Part shown: positions 24,316 through 33,531 of the stretch, in pieces
Numbering within the stretch: the first letter of the stretch is position 1
Layout of the letters: each line of letters opens with the position of its first letter
Assembly: GCA_033851845.1 (NCBI GenBank)
Contig: JAWWOH010000140.1
Location: 1-64,000 of the forward strand
Length of the DNA stretch: 64,000 nucleotides
Direction of reading: 5' to 3'
Source of the DNA: RYN-124 sp033851845
GTDB lineage: Bacteria; Actinomycetota; Actinomycetes; Mycobacteriales; SCTD01
Program-made: the position numbers and the translations under genes
The notes under the pieces: generated by a model
What the model was told of the DNA's origin: nothing
The model's input: the letters and a program-made list of their open reading frames with translations, nothing else
Database searches by the model: none

Positions 24316-26031
24316 ATGGCCGGCCTGCTGCTCAACCCGACGTCGTACGACCCCGCCGAGCTCGACCCGGAGGCCCGCCGGCTCATCGCGGCGACCATCG
24401 ACTGGTTCGAGCAGCGCGGCAAGGTGGAGCTGAAGCGAGCCCATCACGAGCGCGAGTGGTACGCCGACTTCCTGCAGTTCATCGCGTCGGAGAACGCCTT
24501 CGCGACGCTGCTCACGCCGGGCGAGCTGGGCGGTCGGTGGGACACGGCGCGCATCTGCGCGTTCGGTGAGGTGCTGGCCTTCTACGGCCTCGGCTACTGG
24601 TACACGTGGCAGGTCACCATCCTCGGGCTCGGCCCGATCTGGCAGAGCGGCAACGAGACCGCGAAGGCCCGTGCGAAGAACGTCCTGGACGACGGCGGCG
24701 TCTTCGCGTTCGGCCTGTCGGAGCAGGCCCACGGCGCCGACATCTACAGCACCGACATGGTGCTCACGCCGGCCCCGCCGAGCGATGGCACAGCAGGCTT
24801 CACCGCGACCGGCGGCAAGTACTACATCGGCAACGGCAACGTCGCGGGGATGGTGTCGGTGTTCGGCCGGCGGGCCAACGTCGAGGGACCGGAGGGCTAC
24901 GTCTTCTTCGCGGTCGACAGCCGGCACCCGTCGTACGAGCTCGTGCAGAACGTCGTGATGGGCCAGATGTACGTCAGCGAGTTCCGTCTGCACGACTACC
25001 CCGTGACCGACGCCGACATCCTGCACACCGGCCCGGCAGCTTTCGACGCCGCACTGAACACGGTGAACATCGGCAAGTTCAACCTCGGCTTCGCATCGAT
25101 CGGCATCTGCGAGCACGCGTTCTACGAGGCCATCACGCACGCCGACAACCGGGTGCTCTACGGCAAGCGCGTCACGGACTTCCCGCACGTCCGCCAGGGC
25201 CTGACGGACGCCTATGCCCGGCTGATCGCGATGAAGCTGTTCGGTGAGCGAGCCATCGACTACTTCCGGTCCGCAGCCGCGAACGACCGTCGTTACCTGC
25301 TGTTCAACCCGGTCACGAAGATGAAGGTCACGACCGAGGGTGAGCGCTGCATCGATGCGCTCTGGGACGTGATCGCCGCCCGTGGCTTCGAGAAGGACAC
25401 CTACTTCGAGCAGGCCGCGATGGACATCCGGGCGCTGCCCAAGCTCGAGGGCACCGTGCACGTCAACATGGCCCTGGTGCTCAAGTTCCTGCCGCAGTAC
25501 CTGCTGACCGTGACCGATGTCCCCGACGTCGCGCGTCGTCGGGACGCGACGGACGACGCGTTCCTCTTCGACCAGGGACCCGCCCGTGGGCTCGGCGCGA
25601 TCGGGTTCGGCGACTGGCGGACGGCGTACGACGAGTTCGCCGACGTGCCCAACGTCGCGGTCTTCCGCGAGCAGGCCGAGGGCCTGGTCACCCTGGTGAC
25701 GACGGCCGGGCCGGACGCGGAGCAGGCAAAGGACCTGGACCTGCTGCTCGTGCTCGGCGAGCTGTTCACCCTCGTCGTATACGGCCAGCTGATCCTGGAG
25801 CAGTCCGCACTGACGAACGTCGACCGCCGGCTCGTCGACCAGGTCTTCGACGCCTTCGTGCGCGACTTCTCGGCGTACGCCGTCGATCTGCACGGCAAGG
25901 CCTCAGCCTCCAAGCCGCAGCAGATGTGGGCTCTCGATCACGTGCGGGCGCCGGCGCGGGACGACGCCCGCTACGGTTACGTCTGGCAGCAGGTCCGCGA
26001 TCTCGCCGGCACGTACGCCATGCGAGCGTAA
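24316..26031 (+). CDS. Acyl-CoA dehydrogenase family flavoprotein
   Basis: The 571-residue protein has ACAD landmarks: helical N-terminal domain, FAFGLSEQAHGADIYSTDM (flavin/substrate segment), the beta domain with GGKYYIGNGNVAGMVSVFG, and a helical C-terminal domain with LYGKRVTDFPHVRQGLTDAYA. The extra about 170 C-terminal residues are typical of a larger actinobacterial subgroup of uncertain substrate. The usual catalytic glutamate cannot be placed confidently. It follows the ferritin-like gene on the same strand. Confidence 0.82.
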   Translation: MAGLLLNPTSYDPAELDPEARRLIAATIDWFEQRGKVELKRAHHEREWYADFLQFIASENAFATLLTPGELGGRWDTARICAFGEVLAFYGLGYWYTWQVTILGLGPIWQSGNETAKARAKNVLDDGGVFAFGLSEQAHGADIYSTDMVLTPAPPSDGTAGFTATGGKYYIGNGNVAGMVSVFGRRANVEGPEGYVFFAVDSRHPSYELVQNVVMGQMYVSEFRLHDYPVTDADILHTGPAAFDAALNTVNIGKFNLGFASIGICEHAFYEAITHADNRVLYGKRVTDFPHVRQGLTDAYARLIAMKLFGERAIDYFRSAAANDRRYLLFNPVTKMKVTTEGERCIDALWDVIAARGFEKDTYFEQAAMDIRALPKLEGTVHVNMALVLKFLPQYLLTVTDVPDVARRRDATDDAFLFDQGPARGLGAIGFGDWRTAYDEFADVPNVAVFREQAEGLVTLVTTAGPDAEQAKDLDLLLVLGELFTLVVYGQLILEQSALTNVDRRLVDQVFDAFVRDFSAYAVDLHGKASASKPQQMWALDHVRAPARDDARYGYVWQQVRDLAGTYAMRA

Positions 26032-26116
26032 CGAGGCGTCTGCTTGCCGTTCGCGCGTGGGCGAGGGGGCACGACGGGCCATGGCGCTCTGGCGCAAATG
26101 GCCGCAGACTGGACAC

Positions 26117-26332
26117 ATGGCTGTGCACGAGCAGGGGCACGGCGAGGCGACGCTGTCGCCACTGTTCTCGACGTCGCCCCTGCAGAGCGTCTTGAACCGC
26201 GGAATGGGTGACCACTGCGGTCACTGTCTCGTGTGTGACGCCTACAGCGACGACATGGCCGAGGACAACGCCTGGTCGTGGGTGCGCGAGCACCGTTGCG
26301 GCGTCGAGACGCTACGACTCGCCCTCGGGTGA
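26117..26332 (+). CDS. 71-residue cysteine-containing small protein
   Basis: ATG at 26117 gives a peptide with a compact metal-site-like cluster, DHCGHCLVCDAYSDD (Cys34, Cys37, Cys40), plus Cys61 in REHRCGVE, and acidic residues between. No signal or membrane helix. An upstream ATG at 26057 is possible but adds a low-complexity stretch. It stands alone, 85 bases after the ACAD gene and tail-to-tail with the reductase gene. Could bind zinc or iron; no family recognised. Confidence 0.5.
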   Translation: MAVHEQGHGEATLSPLFSTSPLQSVLNRGMGDHCGHCLVCDAYSDDMAEDNAWSWVREHRCGVETLRLALG

Positions 26333-26353
26333 GCGGTCAGGGCGTGCGCGGCA

Positions 26354-27565
26354 TCAGGCCCGGCGCACCGACAGCTCGAAGCCTCGGGCCTGCAGCCGCT
26401 TGACCAGGTGATCGCCCATCGCAACCGCCGGCGTGACGACACCACCCGGCGTCGTGAGGTCGTCGGTGCCGAGGCAGAGCGCGCTCTCGGCGAACATCAC
26501 GGCGGTTGCGGCGTAGCCGGGGTCCCCCTTCGCGGCGACGGTCGCGACGTAGCGCGCACCGGTCGAGGTGCGGGTGGTGATCTCGACCCGGAAGTGGCCG
26601 TTCTGCTGCACCTTCTCCGACGGTCCCGCACCGGGCTTCGGCAGCACCCGGTCCAGCAGCGCCCGCGTCGGCGGCAGGGACATGCCCACGGCCAGCGCGC
26701 CGAGACCGGCAGTGACACCGCCGGCGAGCAGGGGGGCAAGCGGACCCGCCCCCACGCTCATCACCTCTCGATAGCGGAAGCCGGGCCCGTAGGCGTGACC
26801 GAGGAGCGCGTTGCTGCGCCGGACGATGCGCGTGTTGTGCGACGCCATGACGAACGGCGCCACCCATCGGCCGAGCAGCGGATCACGGGTCGGGACCATG
26901 ACGTCGCTCTCGTCGCCGAGGTCAGGCTCCGCGAGTCGGTCCGGGCTCAGCGCGTAGGGATCGGCCAGCACTCGGCGCAGGGACCGGTCGCTCTTCACCA
27001 CGTCAAGCTGCGTGCGCATCGTGTCGATCGTGCCGCCGCTGACGCCGCCCTTCACCGAGACCATGAGGTATGCCGTTTCCGCGAGCGTTCCCTCGCCGTC
27101 AGCGGCGACCTGCTCGTGCAGCAGCAGCACGCCGAGGTCGGACGGGATGGAGTCGAACCCGGCCGAGTGGACGATCCGAGCGCCGGTCTCCTGCGCGAGC
27201 TTGTGGGCCGCGGCCGCGCTGTCACGGACGAACAGCACCTCGCCCGTGAGGTCGGCGTACGACGTACCTGCCTCGGCGCAGGCGAGGACCAGCGGCAGGC
27301 CGTACTTCACATACGGGCCGACAGTCGTCGCCACCGCGGTGGTCGACGCAGCAAGCTCCGCGAGGGACGTCGGGTCGGCGGCATAGGCGACGATGAGCGG
27401 CCAATCGACTCCGAGCTCGTCGCGCAGCCGCTCCAGCTTGTCCCTGGACCGGCCGCTCAACGCGACCTTTGCGGTGCCGGCGTGGGCCGCGAGGTGTCGA
27501 GCGGTCAGTCGACCGGCGAAGCCGGTCGCACCGTGCAGGACGACGTCGTACGTGCGTGCACTCAT
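26354..27565 (-). CDS. Trans-acting enoyl reductase / saccharopine-dehydrogenase-like protein
   Basis: The 403-residue protein starts MSARTYDVVLHGATGFAGRLTARHLA (Rossmann GATGFAG). It follows the mycobacterial Rv2953/Rv2449c pattern: ALSGRSRDKLERLRDELG, TTVGPYVKYGLPLVLACAEAGTSYADLTGE, HSAGFDSIPSDLGVL. The Rv2953-type member works in trans with polyketide synthases in cell-envelope lipid synthesis; most homologues are uncharacterised. Divergent from the YhhN gene across 32 bases. Confidence 0.85.
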   Translation of the reverse strand: MSARTYDVVLHGATGFAGRLTARHLAAHAGTAKVALSGRSRDKLERLRDELGVDWPLIVAYAADPTSLAELAASTTAVATTVGPYVKYGLPLVLACAEAGTSYADLTGEVLFVRDSAAAAHKLAQETGARIVHSAGFDSIPSDLGVLLLHEQVAADGEGTLAETAYLMVSVKGGVSGGTIDTMRTQLDVVKSDRSLRRVLADPYALSPDRLAEPDLGDESDVMVPTRDPLLGRWVAPFVMASHNTRIVRRSNALLGHAYGPGFRYREVMSVGAGPLAPLLAGGVTAGLGALAVGMSLPPTRALLDRVLPKPGAGPSEKVQQNGHFRVEITTRTSTGARYVATVAAKGDPGYAATAVMFAESALCLGTDDLTTPGGVVTPAVAMGDHLVKRLQARGFELSVRRA

Positions 27566-27597
27566 GGGGCCGACGCTAGCCGCCGTACAGTCGGGCC

Positions 27598-28164
27598 GTG
27601 CTCTACCCCGTGCTCGCCGCCACCGACGCTGCGCTGGCAGCGTCGGGCCGGGACGGCCTGCGCCGGCTCACCAAGCCGTTGCTGATGCCGACGCTGATGC
27701 GCGGCAAGCCCCGGCCGACACAACGCGCACTCGCCCTCGGCGGCGCGGGTGACGTCGCGCTGCTCGGTCACAGCGACGCGGCCTTCACCGCGGGTCTCGG
27801 CAGCTTCCTCGCGGGGCACGTCGCCTGGGTCGCCGCGCTGCGACCCAAGTCCGACGGCGTACTCCGACGACGTCCGGCGGCGGCCCTGCCGTACCTCGCG
27901 GCGTGGGCCGGTCTCAACGCCTACCTGTGGCCGAAGACCGGTAAGGAACGGATCCCGGTGCTGGTCTACAGCGCGGCGCTGCTCGCGACCGCGCTGGCCG
28001 CGCTGGACACCGGCGACAAGACGGTCGCAACTGGGGGCGCGTTGTTCCTCGTCAGTGACGCACTGCTCGCCCTCGAGAAGTTCGGCGACGTACACCTACC
28101 AATGCACGAGGGCGTCGTCATGGCGACCTACACGACGGGCCAAGGGCTTCTCGCCCAAGCCTGA
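27598..28164 (+). CDS. YhhN-family membrane protein (lysoplasmalogenase-like)
   Basis: The 188-residue protein starts with GTG. Five to seven hydrophobic helices carry the YhhN pattern: TKPLLMPTLM near residue 25, ALALGGAGDVALL near 45, then SDALLALEKF near 160. Mammalian relatives (TMEM86) hydrolyse lysoplasmalogens; the bacterial role is not established. It is likely an inner-membrane enzyme acting on lipid ether bonds. Confidence 0.8.
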   Translation: MLYPVLAATDAALAASGRDGLRRLTKPLLMPTLMRGKPRPTQRALALGGAGDVALLGHSDAAFTAGLGSFLAGHVAWVAALRPKSDGVLRRRPAAALPYLAAWAGLNAYLWPKTGKERIPVLVYSAALLATALAALDTGDKTVATGGALFLVSDALLALEKFGDVHLPMHEGVVMATYTTGQGLLAQA

Positions 28165-28209
28165 GACGCTCCTGCGGTAGGCCCACAGCGAAATCTGTGG
28201 ATAACGATT

Positions 28210-28228
28210 TCCCTTGTGGAATAAGGGA
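28210..28228. promoter_or_regulatory. Hairpin-forming inverted repeat upstream of DUF222 gene
   Basis: TCCCTT-GTGGAAT-AAGGGA has a 6-base stem with a 7-base loop. It lies between the YhhN gene end and the LexA box. No T-tract follows, so a terminator is doubtful; it may be part of the regulatory region. Confidence 0.3.
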
Positions 28229-28248
28229 TTGCTGTCCGAGCGTTCGGA

Positions 28249-28270
28249 TAGTATTCGAACATACGTTCGA
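28249..28270 (+). promoter_or_regulatory. Promoter -10 and perfect LexA (SOS) box
   Basis: TAGTAT at 28249-28254 is a good -10, directly followed by TCGAAC-ATAC-GTTCGA (28255-28270), an exact match to the mycobacterial LexA box TCGAAC-N4-GTTCGA. LexA bound here would cover the transcription start of the DUF222/HNH gene. No clear -35 is visible at the ideal spacing. Confidence 0.85.
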
Positions 28271-28311
28271 CAATCGATCGGCTCTCGGGGGACGTCACGG
28301 CGCTGGCCGCC

Positions 28312-29592
28312 GTGCCGGTCTCCGGGCTGCCGGTCGCGTCGTTGCAGGAGCTGGTCGCGGCTGCCGCTGGTGCATCGCAGCGCCTTGCTGGGATCGCCTC
28401 ACGGGCGGTCGCGGAGCTGCAGATCCGCGGTCAGGGAGTCGTGCCGGATCCGGTCGCCGAGAGTGCATCCCTGCCGACAGCGGCGTGGTTGCGGCACGCG
28501 GCCAAGCTGACCAGCACCGACGCCGGGCGCCAGATCCGGACAGCGGTGTCGCTGCGCGAGCTCCCGGATGTCGCGGATGCGATCGTGGAGGGCGGGATCA
28601 GCCCTCGGCACGGTCGGGCGCTGGCCCGGTTGGTGGGCATCATCGAGCCACAGGCGCTGCTGGACTCCCAGCCACAGCTTCTTGAGATGGCACGCCGCTG
28701 CGACCCGCACGCGCTGGAGAAGTGGGTGTCGCACTGGATCGCCACGCACAGCGAGCCGTTGCTCGACGACGAGGAGCGGGCGGCCGAAGACCGCAGGTTC
28801 CTGCAGATGCGCGACACCGACCGCGGGACGATCCGGGGCAGCTTCGAGCTGCCCAACGCGATCGGCGAGATCGTGCGCTCGGTCATCGAGCCGCTTGCGC
28901 GCAAGAACGGGGACGATGCGCGCACCGCCGGGCAGCGCCGGGCGGATGCGATGGCCGACGTGTTCGGACTCGCGCTGCGGTTCGGTGAGCTGCCTGATGC
29001 CGGCGGCAGCCGACCGGTGCTCACCTATGTCGTGCCGGTCTGGTGGTCACCCGGACTGGCGGCAACGATGGAACGCCTGAGCACCGATCCCCTCGCGACG
29101 CCAGGTGTCGGCGACCGGCCCGGCTCGCTGGGAGTCACGACCAGCTCGGACGGTTCGGTCGTCCTTGACCTGGACCAGCATCCGGGGCGGGACATCGCCA
29201 CTGCGCCCTGGACTGGGCCGGCGACCCGCAGCCGCATCGACACGCTGCTGTGCGACAGCCGGGTCCAGCGCGTGGTCCTCGACGCTCACGGGCAGGTCGT
29301 CAGCCTCGAGTCCGTCAACGACGACATCACGGCCGCCCAACGACGCGCCGTCGCTGCGCGAGACAGGTGCTGCGTCGCCAAGGGCTGCACGCGGCCACCG
29401 GCGTTCTGCGACGTCCATCACCTGCGTGCCCGCGCCGACGGCGGTCGCTCCAGCATCGGCAATCTCGTCCTGCTCTGCCGCAGGCACCACGTCATGTGGC
29501 ACCGCGACCAGATCGGGCTCAGCGACCTGCGCATCCCGTGGCTGCGCGTTCCCTCGCCGACCTCACAGCCCCGTGCCCCAGCCCTCGAATGA
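28312..29592 (+). CDS. DUF222/HNH endonuclease (13E12 type)
   Basis: The 426-residue protein has a helical DUF222 domain (about 10-220, AVAELQIRGQGVVPDPV, ISPRHGRALARLVG) and a C-terminal HNH nuclease motif with a zinc knuckle: CVAKGCTRPPAFCDVHHLRA, then NLVLLCRRHHVMWHRDQ. The biological target is unknown. The GTG at 28312 is the first usual start; no good ribosome site precedes it, so the true start may be a rare codon upstream. An SOS box in the promoter implies induction by DNA damage. Confidence 0.88.
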   Translation: MPVSGLPVASLQELVAAAAGASQRLAGIASRAVAELQIRGQGVVPDPVAESASLPTAAWLRHAAKLTSTDAGRQIRTAVSLRELPDVADAIVEGGISPRHGRALARLVGIIEPQALLDSQPQLLEMARRCDPHALEKWVSHWIATHSEPLLDDEERAAEDRRFLQMRDTDRGTIRGSFELPNAIGEIVRSVIEPLARKNGDDARTAGQRRADAMADVFGLALRFGELPDAGGSRPVLTYVVPVWWSPGLAATMERLSTDPLATPGVGDRPGSLGVTTSSDGSVVLDLDQHPGRDIATAPWTGPATRSRIDTLLCDSRVQRVVLDAHGQVVSLESVNDDITAAQRRAVAARDRCCVAKGCTRPPAFCDVHHLRARADGGRSSIGNLVLLCRRHHVMWHRDQIGLSDLRIPWLRVPSPTSQPRAPALE

Positions 29593-29593
29593 C

Positions 29594-29607
29594 GCGGGCA
29601 TGCCCGC
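29594..29607. terminator. Short GC hairpin after the DUF222 gene
   Basis: GCGGG-CATG-CCCGC (5-base stem, 4-base loop) begins 2 bases after the stop codon. There is no U-tract, which is common for actinobacterial terminators but leaves the call weak. Confidence 0.3.
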
Positions 29608-29753
29608 CATCGCTTAACGAACTGCCCTCGCTCCTTTGCGTTCAATGCCCCGCGGAGGCGTGCCCGCCAGGCAGAGATCCGGCCCTACTCACTGTTCTTC
29701 GCTGCTTTCACCGCGACACCCCAGCACTCCTGAGGTCAGCAACCGATCGCCGC

Positions 29754-31451
29754 TCAGGCGGTGCGCCGGCGGCGTAGGACGACCACCAGTACGAGTGAGC
29801 CGAAGGCAGCTATCGGCAGCCAGGGGGTCGGGCCGGTCGCGGCCAAGTTGCTACCTGCGGTGGGGGCGGGGGCAGCGGCCGGTGGAGCGACCGGCGGAGC
29901 GACGGGCGGAACCAGTGGCGCGGGCGGCGCTGTCTTCGCGTCGGGCCAGGCACCGTTGGTGATCTTTACGGCGTAGAAGCCGGTGTAGGCCTCGGAGTAC
30001 CAGACCTCCTTGCGCTCGGGCGCGAAGGTCGGCATCGAGTAGGCCCAGTTGGAGCCCTCCGGGAAGGCCCTCGGCTGCACCGGCGCCGTGAAGTAGGCGG
30101 CCTCGTAGGGGTGGTAAGGGTCCTCGATGTTGAAGATGCGCAGGCCCGAGACGGCCATGCCGCAGGCGACGATGGGCGGGTCGACCAGCGTCGGCACGTT
30201 GCAGAAGTGGCCGGTGTAGTCCTGCGCGAAGGCGAAGGGCGTGTTGACGCCCGGGTCGTCCTCCATGCTCGGGTTGGCCTTGCGGATGTCTGCCTGGTGC
30301 ACCTGCAGCCGCAAGTTGGAGATGACGAACGGGTGCTTGTCGTTGCTGATGTCGATGAGCCGGGCCGCGCCGGGGCCGAACTCGTCGGACTCCAGGAGGA
30401 ACGGCTTGCCCTTGATGGTGATCGGCAGGGTCATCTGCGGGATGCTCATGCTCTTCCAGGTCAGCGAGGCGATTTCCCGGCCCTGGGGGTTGGGCTTGCG
30501 GTTCTGGAAGTCACTGAAGTCGTAGATGCCGAGGCCGAAGCCGCCGGGGTTGCCGTCCGCGGCGACGTACGCCCGGTCCTTGGCGACGTAGGCCCGCGTG
30601 CCGTCCTGGGAGAGGGACAGTCCGTGCGAGTTGACCGATACGGTTCCCAGGAGCACCGGCACCGACGCGTTGCTGATGTCGAGCGCCACAATCGTCTTGG
30701 TGGAGAAGGACGCGGAGTAGAAGGTGTTGCCGTCAGGCGCGAGCCCGCTCTCGTGGCCGAAGATCCCCAGCGTCGTCGATGACTTCAGGATCGGGACGGA
30801 ACAGCCGAGCTGGCCGTCGAGGTCGTAGATGTCAACGATCCCCGGCAGCACGGCCTGTGCGAGGTTGCCGGCGACCGCCATCAGCAGGCCGCGCTTCTGG
30901 CTGAGGACCAGCGACTCGTGCGGGGAGACCATCGCGACCGAGTCGAGGATCATCGTCAGCTTGGGGTTCTTCGGGTCGTTCATGTCCAACACGCGTACGC
31001 CGAGGTTGCCGTCGCCGGCGTTGGTCGGGGGCAGCAGAGACGTGTCGTAGTAGGCGCACTCGTTGCCCTGCTTGTCCTTGTACCTCAGGACCTTGTAGCC
31101 CCCGACGGTGCCGACGATCGTGCCGTCGACCCCGGCCTTCTCCTGGGTGTGCTTGCCGACGAGCTCGGCATTGCACTGCAGCCCTTTCGCGGCCAGGCCG
31201 CTCACGTGATCGGCTCGGCTGATCCGGCCCTGAATCCCGGTTTCCGGCCGGGCGTTGGGCCCGCAAACCGCCCTAGGAACCGCCTGCTGCACGGGTTCGG
31301 CGGGCACGGCGCTCAGCTGAGCGCGGGGCTGCGTCGACGCTGCACTGGTCGCCGACGCGCCGCCGGAGGCGGCTAACAGGACGTACGCCGTGACAGCGAT
31401 CACCACCCGGACTCGTTGGGTCCGGCTCGACGCGATGTTTCTGGCGATCAT
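29754..31451 (-). CDS. Cell-wall-anchored LVIVD/beta-propeller protein with LAATG sorting signal
   Basis: The 565-residue protein has an N-terminal hydrophobic signal (about 14-36) and a long beta-propeller-like body with LVIVD-type phrases (LGVRVLDMNDPKNPKLTMIL, IVALDISNASVPVLLGTVSV, GLRIFNIEDPYHPYEAAYF). A proline/alanine linker follows (about 495-530), then LAATG (536-540), a hydrophobic helix and RRRR. LAxTG is the class E sortase signal of high-GC actinobacteria, so the protein should be linked to peptidoglycan. No sortase gene is in the window. Function unknown. Confidence 0.85.
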   Translation of the reverse strand: MIARNIASSRTQRVRVVIAVTAYVLLAASGGASATSAASTQPRAQLSAVPAEPVQQAVPRAVCGPNARPETGIQGRISRADHVSGLAAKGLQCNAELVGKHTQEKAGVDGTIVGTVGGYKVLRYKDKQGNECAYYDTSLLPPTNAGDGNLGVRVLDMNDPKNPKLTMILDSVAMVSPHESLVLSQKRGLLMAVAGNLAQAVLPGIVDIYDLDGQLGCSVPILKSSTTLGIFGHESGLAPDGNTFYSASFSTKTIVALDISNASVPVLLGTVSVNSHGLSLSQDGTRAYVAKDRAYVAADGNPGGFGLGIYDFSDFQNRKPNPQGREIASLTWKSMSIPQMTLPITIKGKPFLLESDEFGPGAARLIDISNDKHPFVISNLRLQVHQADIRKANPSMEDDPGVNTPFAFAQDYTGHFCNVPTLVDPPIVACGMAVSGLRIFNIEDPYHPYEAAYFTAPVQPRAFPEGSNWAYSMPTFAPERKEVWYSEAYTGFYAVKITNGAWPDAKTAPPAPLVPPVAPPVAPPAAAPAPTAGSNLAATGPTPWLPIAAFGSLVLVVVLRRRRTA

Positions 31452-31526
31452 CGTCCGACGGTACTTCAGCGGCTCCGGCGCGACCCAGGGGTAAGTGCCG
31501 CTACAGCACGTGCGTCGCGTCGCGCG

Positions 31527-32669
31527 TCACAGGCCCAGGTCGCGGCCGACGACCTCCTTCATGATCTCCGTCGTTCCGCCATAGATCCGCTGCACCCGGG
31601 CGTCCCGCCAGATGCGCGCGATGGGGTACTCCTCCATGTAGCCGTAGCCGCCGAACAGCTGCAGGCACCGGTCGACGACCCTCCACTGCAACTCGGTCGT
31701 CCAGTACTTCGCACCCGCGGCATCAGGCGCTGTCAGCGTGCCGGCGTTGAGCGCCAGCACGCAGGCGTCGACGTAGGTCTGCGCGACCTGCACCTCGGTG
31801 TGCATCTCGGCAAGCTGGTGCCGCAGCACCTGGAACTGACCGATCGGCTGCCCGAACGCCGTCCGCTCCCGGCACTGCTGCACCGCCAGGGCAAGCGCAG
31901 CCCGAGCCGAAGCGACGGCGAGCACGGCGATCGACAGCCGCTCACGCGCGAGCTTGGTCATGACGACCCGAAACGCACCGCCCGGCTCGCCCAGCAGGTT
32001 GCCCCGCGGCACCCGACAGCCGTCGAAGAACAGCTCTGCCGTGTCCTGGCCGTGCCGCCCGATCTTCGCGAGCGGCGACCCGTGCGTGAAGCCCGGCGTG
32101 CCGGCCTCGACCACCACGAGCGAGAGACCCTTCGCGCCGTCACCCTCACCCGTGCGCGCGAGCACGATGACGAGGTCCGCTCGTGAGCCGTTGGTGATGA
32201 AGGTCTTCGAACCGTCCAGCACGAGGTCGTCGCCGTCGTACCGAGCAGTGGTCCGCACCGAGGCGACGTCGGAGCCGGCGCCGGGCTCGGACATCGCGAG
32301 CGCTGTGATCGTCGACCCGTCGGTGAAGCCGGGCAGCCAGCGCTGCTGCTGCTCGGCAGTCGCGACGTCGAGGAGGTACGGCGTGACGATGTCGTTATGC
32401 ATGCTGAAGCCGTCACTCGCGACCCCGAGCGCGACGACCTCCTCCGACATCACCGCGTTGTAGCGGAAGTCGCGAAGACCGAGACCGCCGTACGCCGTGG
32501 CCGCCTCGAAGCCGAGGTAACCCGCGGCGCCGGCCGCCCGCCAGAACGCTCGGTCGACCAGCCCGGCCGTCTCCCACTCCGCGGTGTGCGGCACCGCTTC
32601 GCGCAGCAGGAACTGACGGAACCCCAGCCGGAACGCCTCGTGGTCGGCGTCGTACAGCATCCGCCGCAC
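31527..32669 (-). CDS. Acyl-CoA dehydrogenase
   Basis: This is a canonical 380-residue ACAD. It has LAMSEPGAGSDVASVRTTA (flavin-binding signature), GSKTFITNGSRADLVIVLART, RTAFGQPIGQFQVLRHQLA, and the C-terminal QLFGGYGYMEEYPIARIWRDARVQRIYGGTTEI. In this family the catalytic base is a glutamate, in short-chain types within the last motif. A GTG at 32669 with GAGGG upstream or an ATG 9 bases later could start it. It lies 16 bases behind a TetR gene on the same strand and opposite the import/CoA-ligase unit. Confidence 0.9.
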   Translation of the reverse strand: MRRMLYDADHEAFRLGFRQFLLREAVPHTAEWETAGLVDRAFWRAAGAAGYLGFEAATAYGGLGLRDFRYNAVMSEEVVALGVASDGFSMHNDIVTPYLLDVATAEQQQRWLPGFTDGSTITALAMSEPGAGSDVASVRTTARYDGDDLVLDGSKTFITNGSRADLVIVLARTGEGDGAKGLSLVVVEAGTPGFTHGSPLAKIGRHGQDTAELFFDGCRVPRGNLLGEPGGAFRVVMTKLARERLSIAVLAVASARAALALAVQQCRERTAFGQPIGQFQVLRHQLAEMHTEVQVAQTYVDACVLALNAGTLTAPDAAGAKYWTTELQWRVVDRCLQLFGGYGYMEEYPIARIWRDARVQRIYGGTTEIMKEVVGRDLGL

Positions 32670-32685
32670 TAGGCCACCCTCGACA

Positions 32686-33390
32686 TCATGCGGCGCCGAA
32701 GATCTTCAAGGCGTAGTCGGCGTACGTGTCCATGACCCGGTCGATCGTGTAGTCCTCCGGCCGCATCCAGGCCGCCGCCTGCCTGGGGTACGCCGAGAGC
32801 GTCCCGGAGTCGGCAGCCGCGACGGGCCGGAACCACCACGCGATGCGCAGGCACATGCCCGCGACAGCGGACATGGGCAGCCACGGGTCGGGGCAGTCGA
32901 AGACCCCAGCGCTGTTACCGCGCTCCACCACTGCCGTGAGCAGGATCGCGGCGTCGTGACGCAGCCCCGCGATCACCGCGAGGTGCTCTGGGTTGAGCGC
33001 ATGCAGCTCGGAGTTGGCGCTGATGGCCAGCAGCGGATAGGTGGCGTGGAACCAGACGTTGGCGCGGATCGCCGCCCGAAGCTGTTCGACCGGGTCCGGG
33101 CCGGCGCCGAGGATCGCGTCCCGCACATGCCGGTGGTGCTCGCGGTGGCCGAGCTCGGTGAGCTCGAACAGCAGCTCCTCCTTCGACCCGAAGTGCGCGT
33201 AGAACGACGCCGCCTGCACGCCGGTGTCCGACGCCAGGTCACGCACGGAGACCCCGTGGTATCCCCGCTCAGCGACCGCCACGACCGCAGCCTCGAGCAG
33301 GCGCCGCTTGCCGGGGGCCAGCTCGCCGACGCCAGGCAGGACCCCGACAGCAGCCGGGGCAGCCTTACGGGCGTTCGTCTTGTCGGCCAT
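32686..33390 (-). CDS. TetR family regulator (KstR2-like)
   Basis: The 234-residue protein has a clear helix-turn-helix (AVAERGYHGVSVRDLASDTG, then SFYAHFGSKEELLFE) and a TetR ligand domain. The pattern resembles acyl-CoA-responsive regulators of lipid or steroid catabolism such as KstR2, but similarity is only to the general class. It sits between the acyl-CoA dehydrogenase and the divergent hydrolase/ABC/CoA-ligase unit, the natural place for their repressor. The 141-base gap to the divergent start has no obvious long palindrome. Confidence 0.85.
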   Translation of the reverse strand: MADKTNARKAAPAAVGVLPGVGELAPGKRRLLEAAVVAVAERGYHGVSVRDLASDTGVQAASFYAHFGSKEELLFELTELGHREHHRHVRDAILGAGPDPVEQLRAAIRANVWFHATYPLLAISANSELHALNPEHLAVIAGLRHDAAILLTAVVERGNSAGVFDCPDPWLPMSAVAGMCLRIAWWFRPVAAADSGTLSAYPRQAAAWMRPEDYTIDRVMDTYADYALKIFGAA

Positions 33391-33531
33391 ACAGCTCCTC
33401 GGCGGCAGATCGGTGGAAACCCTGCTGACAACCTCCCTTGACGGAACTGCAGCAGAGCGCGCACTGTACGCGGCCTAACGACTGTTCGCCATGATCCTTC
33501 CGGATCGATCTGCCCGAGACGAGGCCCCCGG

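Noticed and set aside
22540..25893. A 1117-codon minus-strand open frame
   Set aside because: It is antisense to the ferritin-like and acyl-CoA dehydrogenase genes; only the last part (22540-about 23320) encodes a recognisable protein.
33391..33531. GCAGATCG and CGATCTGC, 100 bases apart
   Set aside because: The arms are reverse complements, but the distance is large and no other sign of an operator or promoter is seen; chance is likely.
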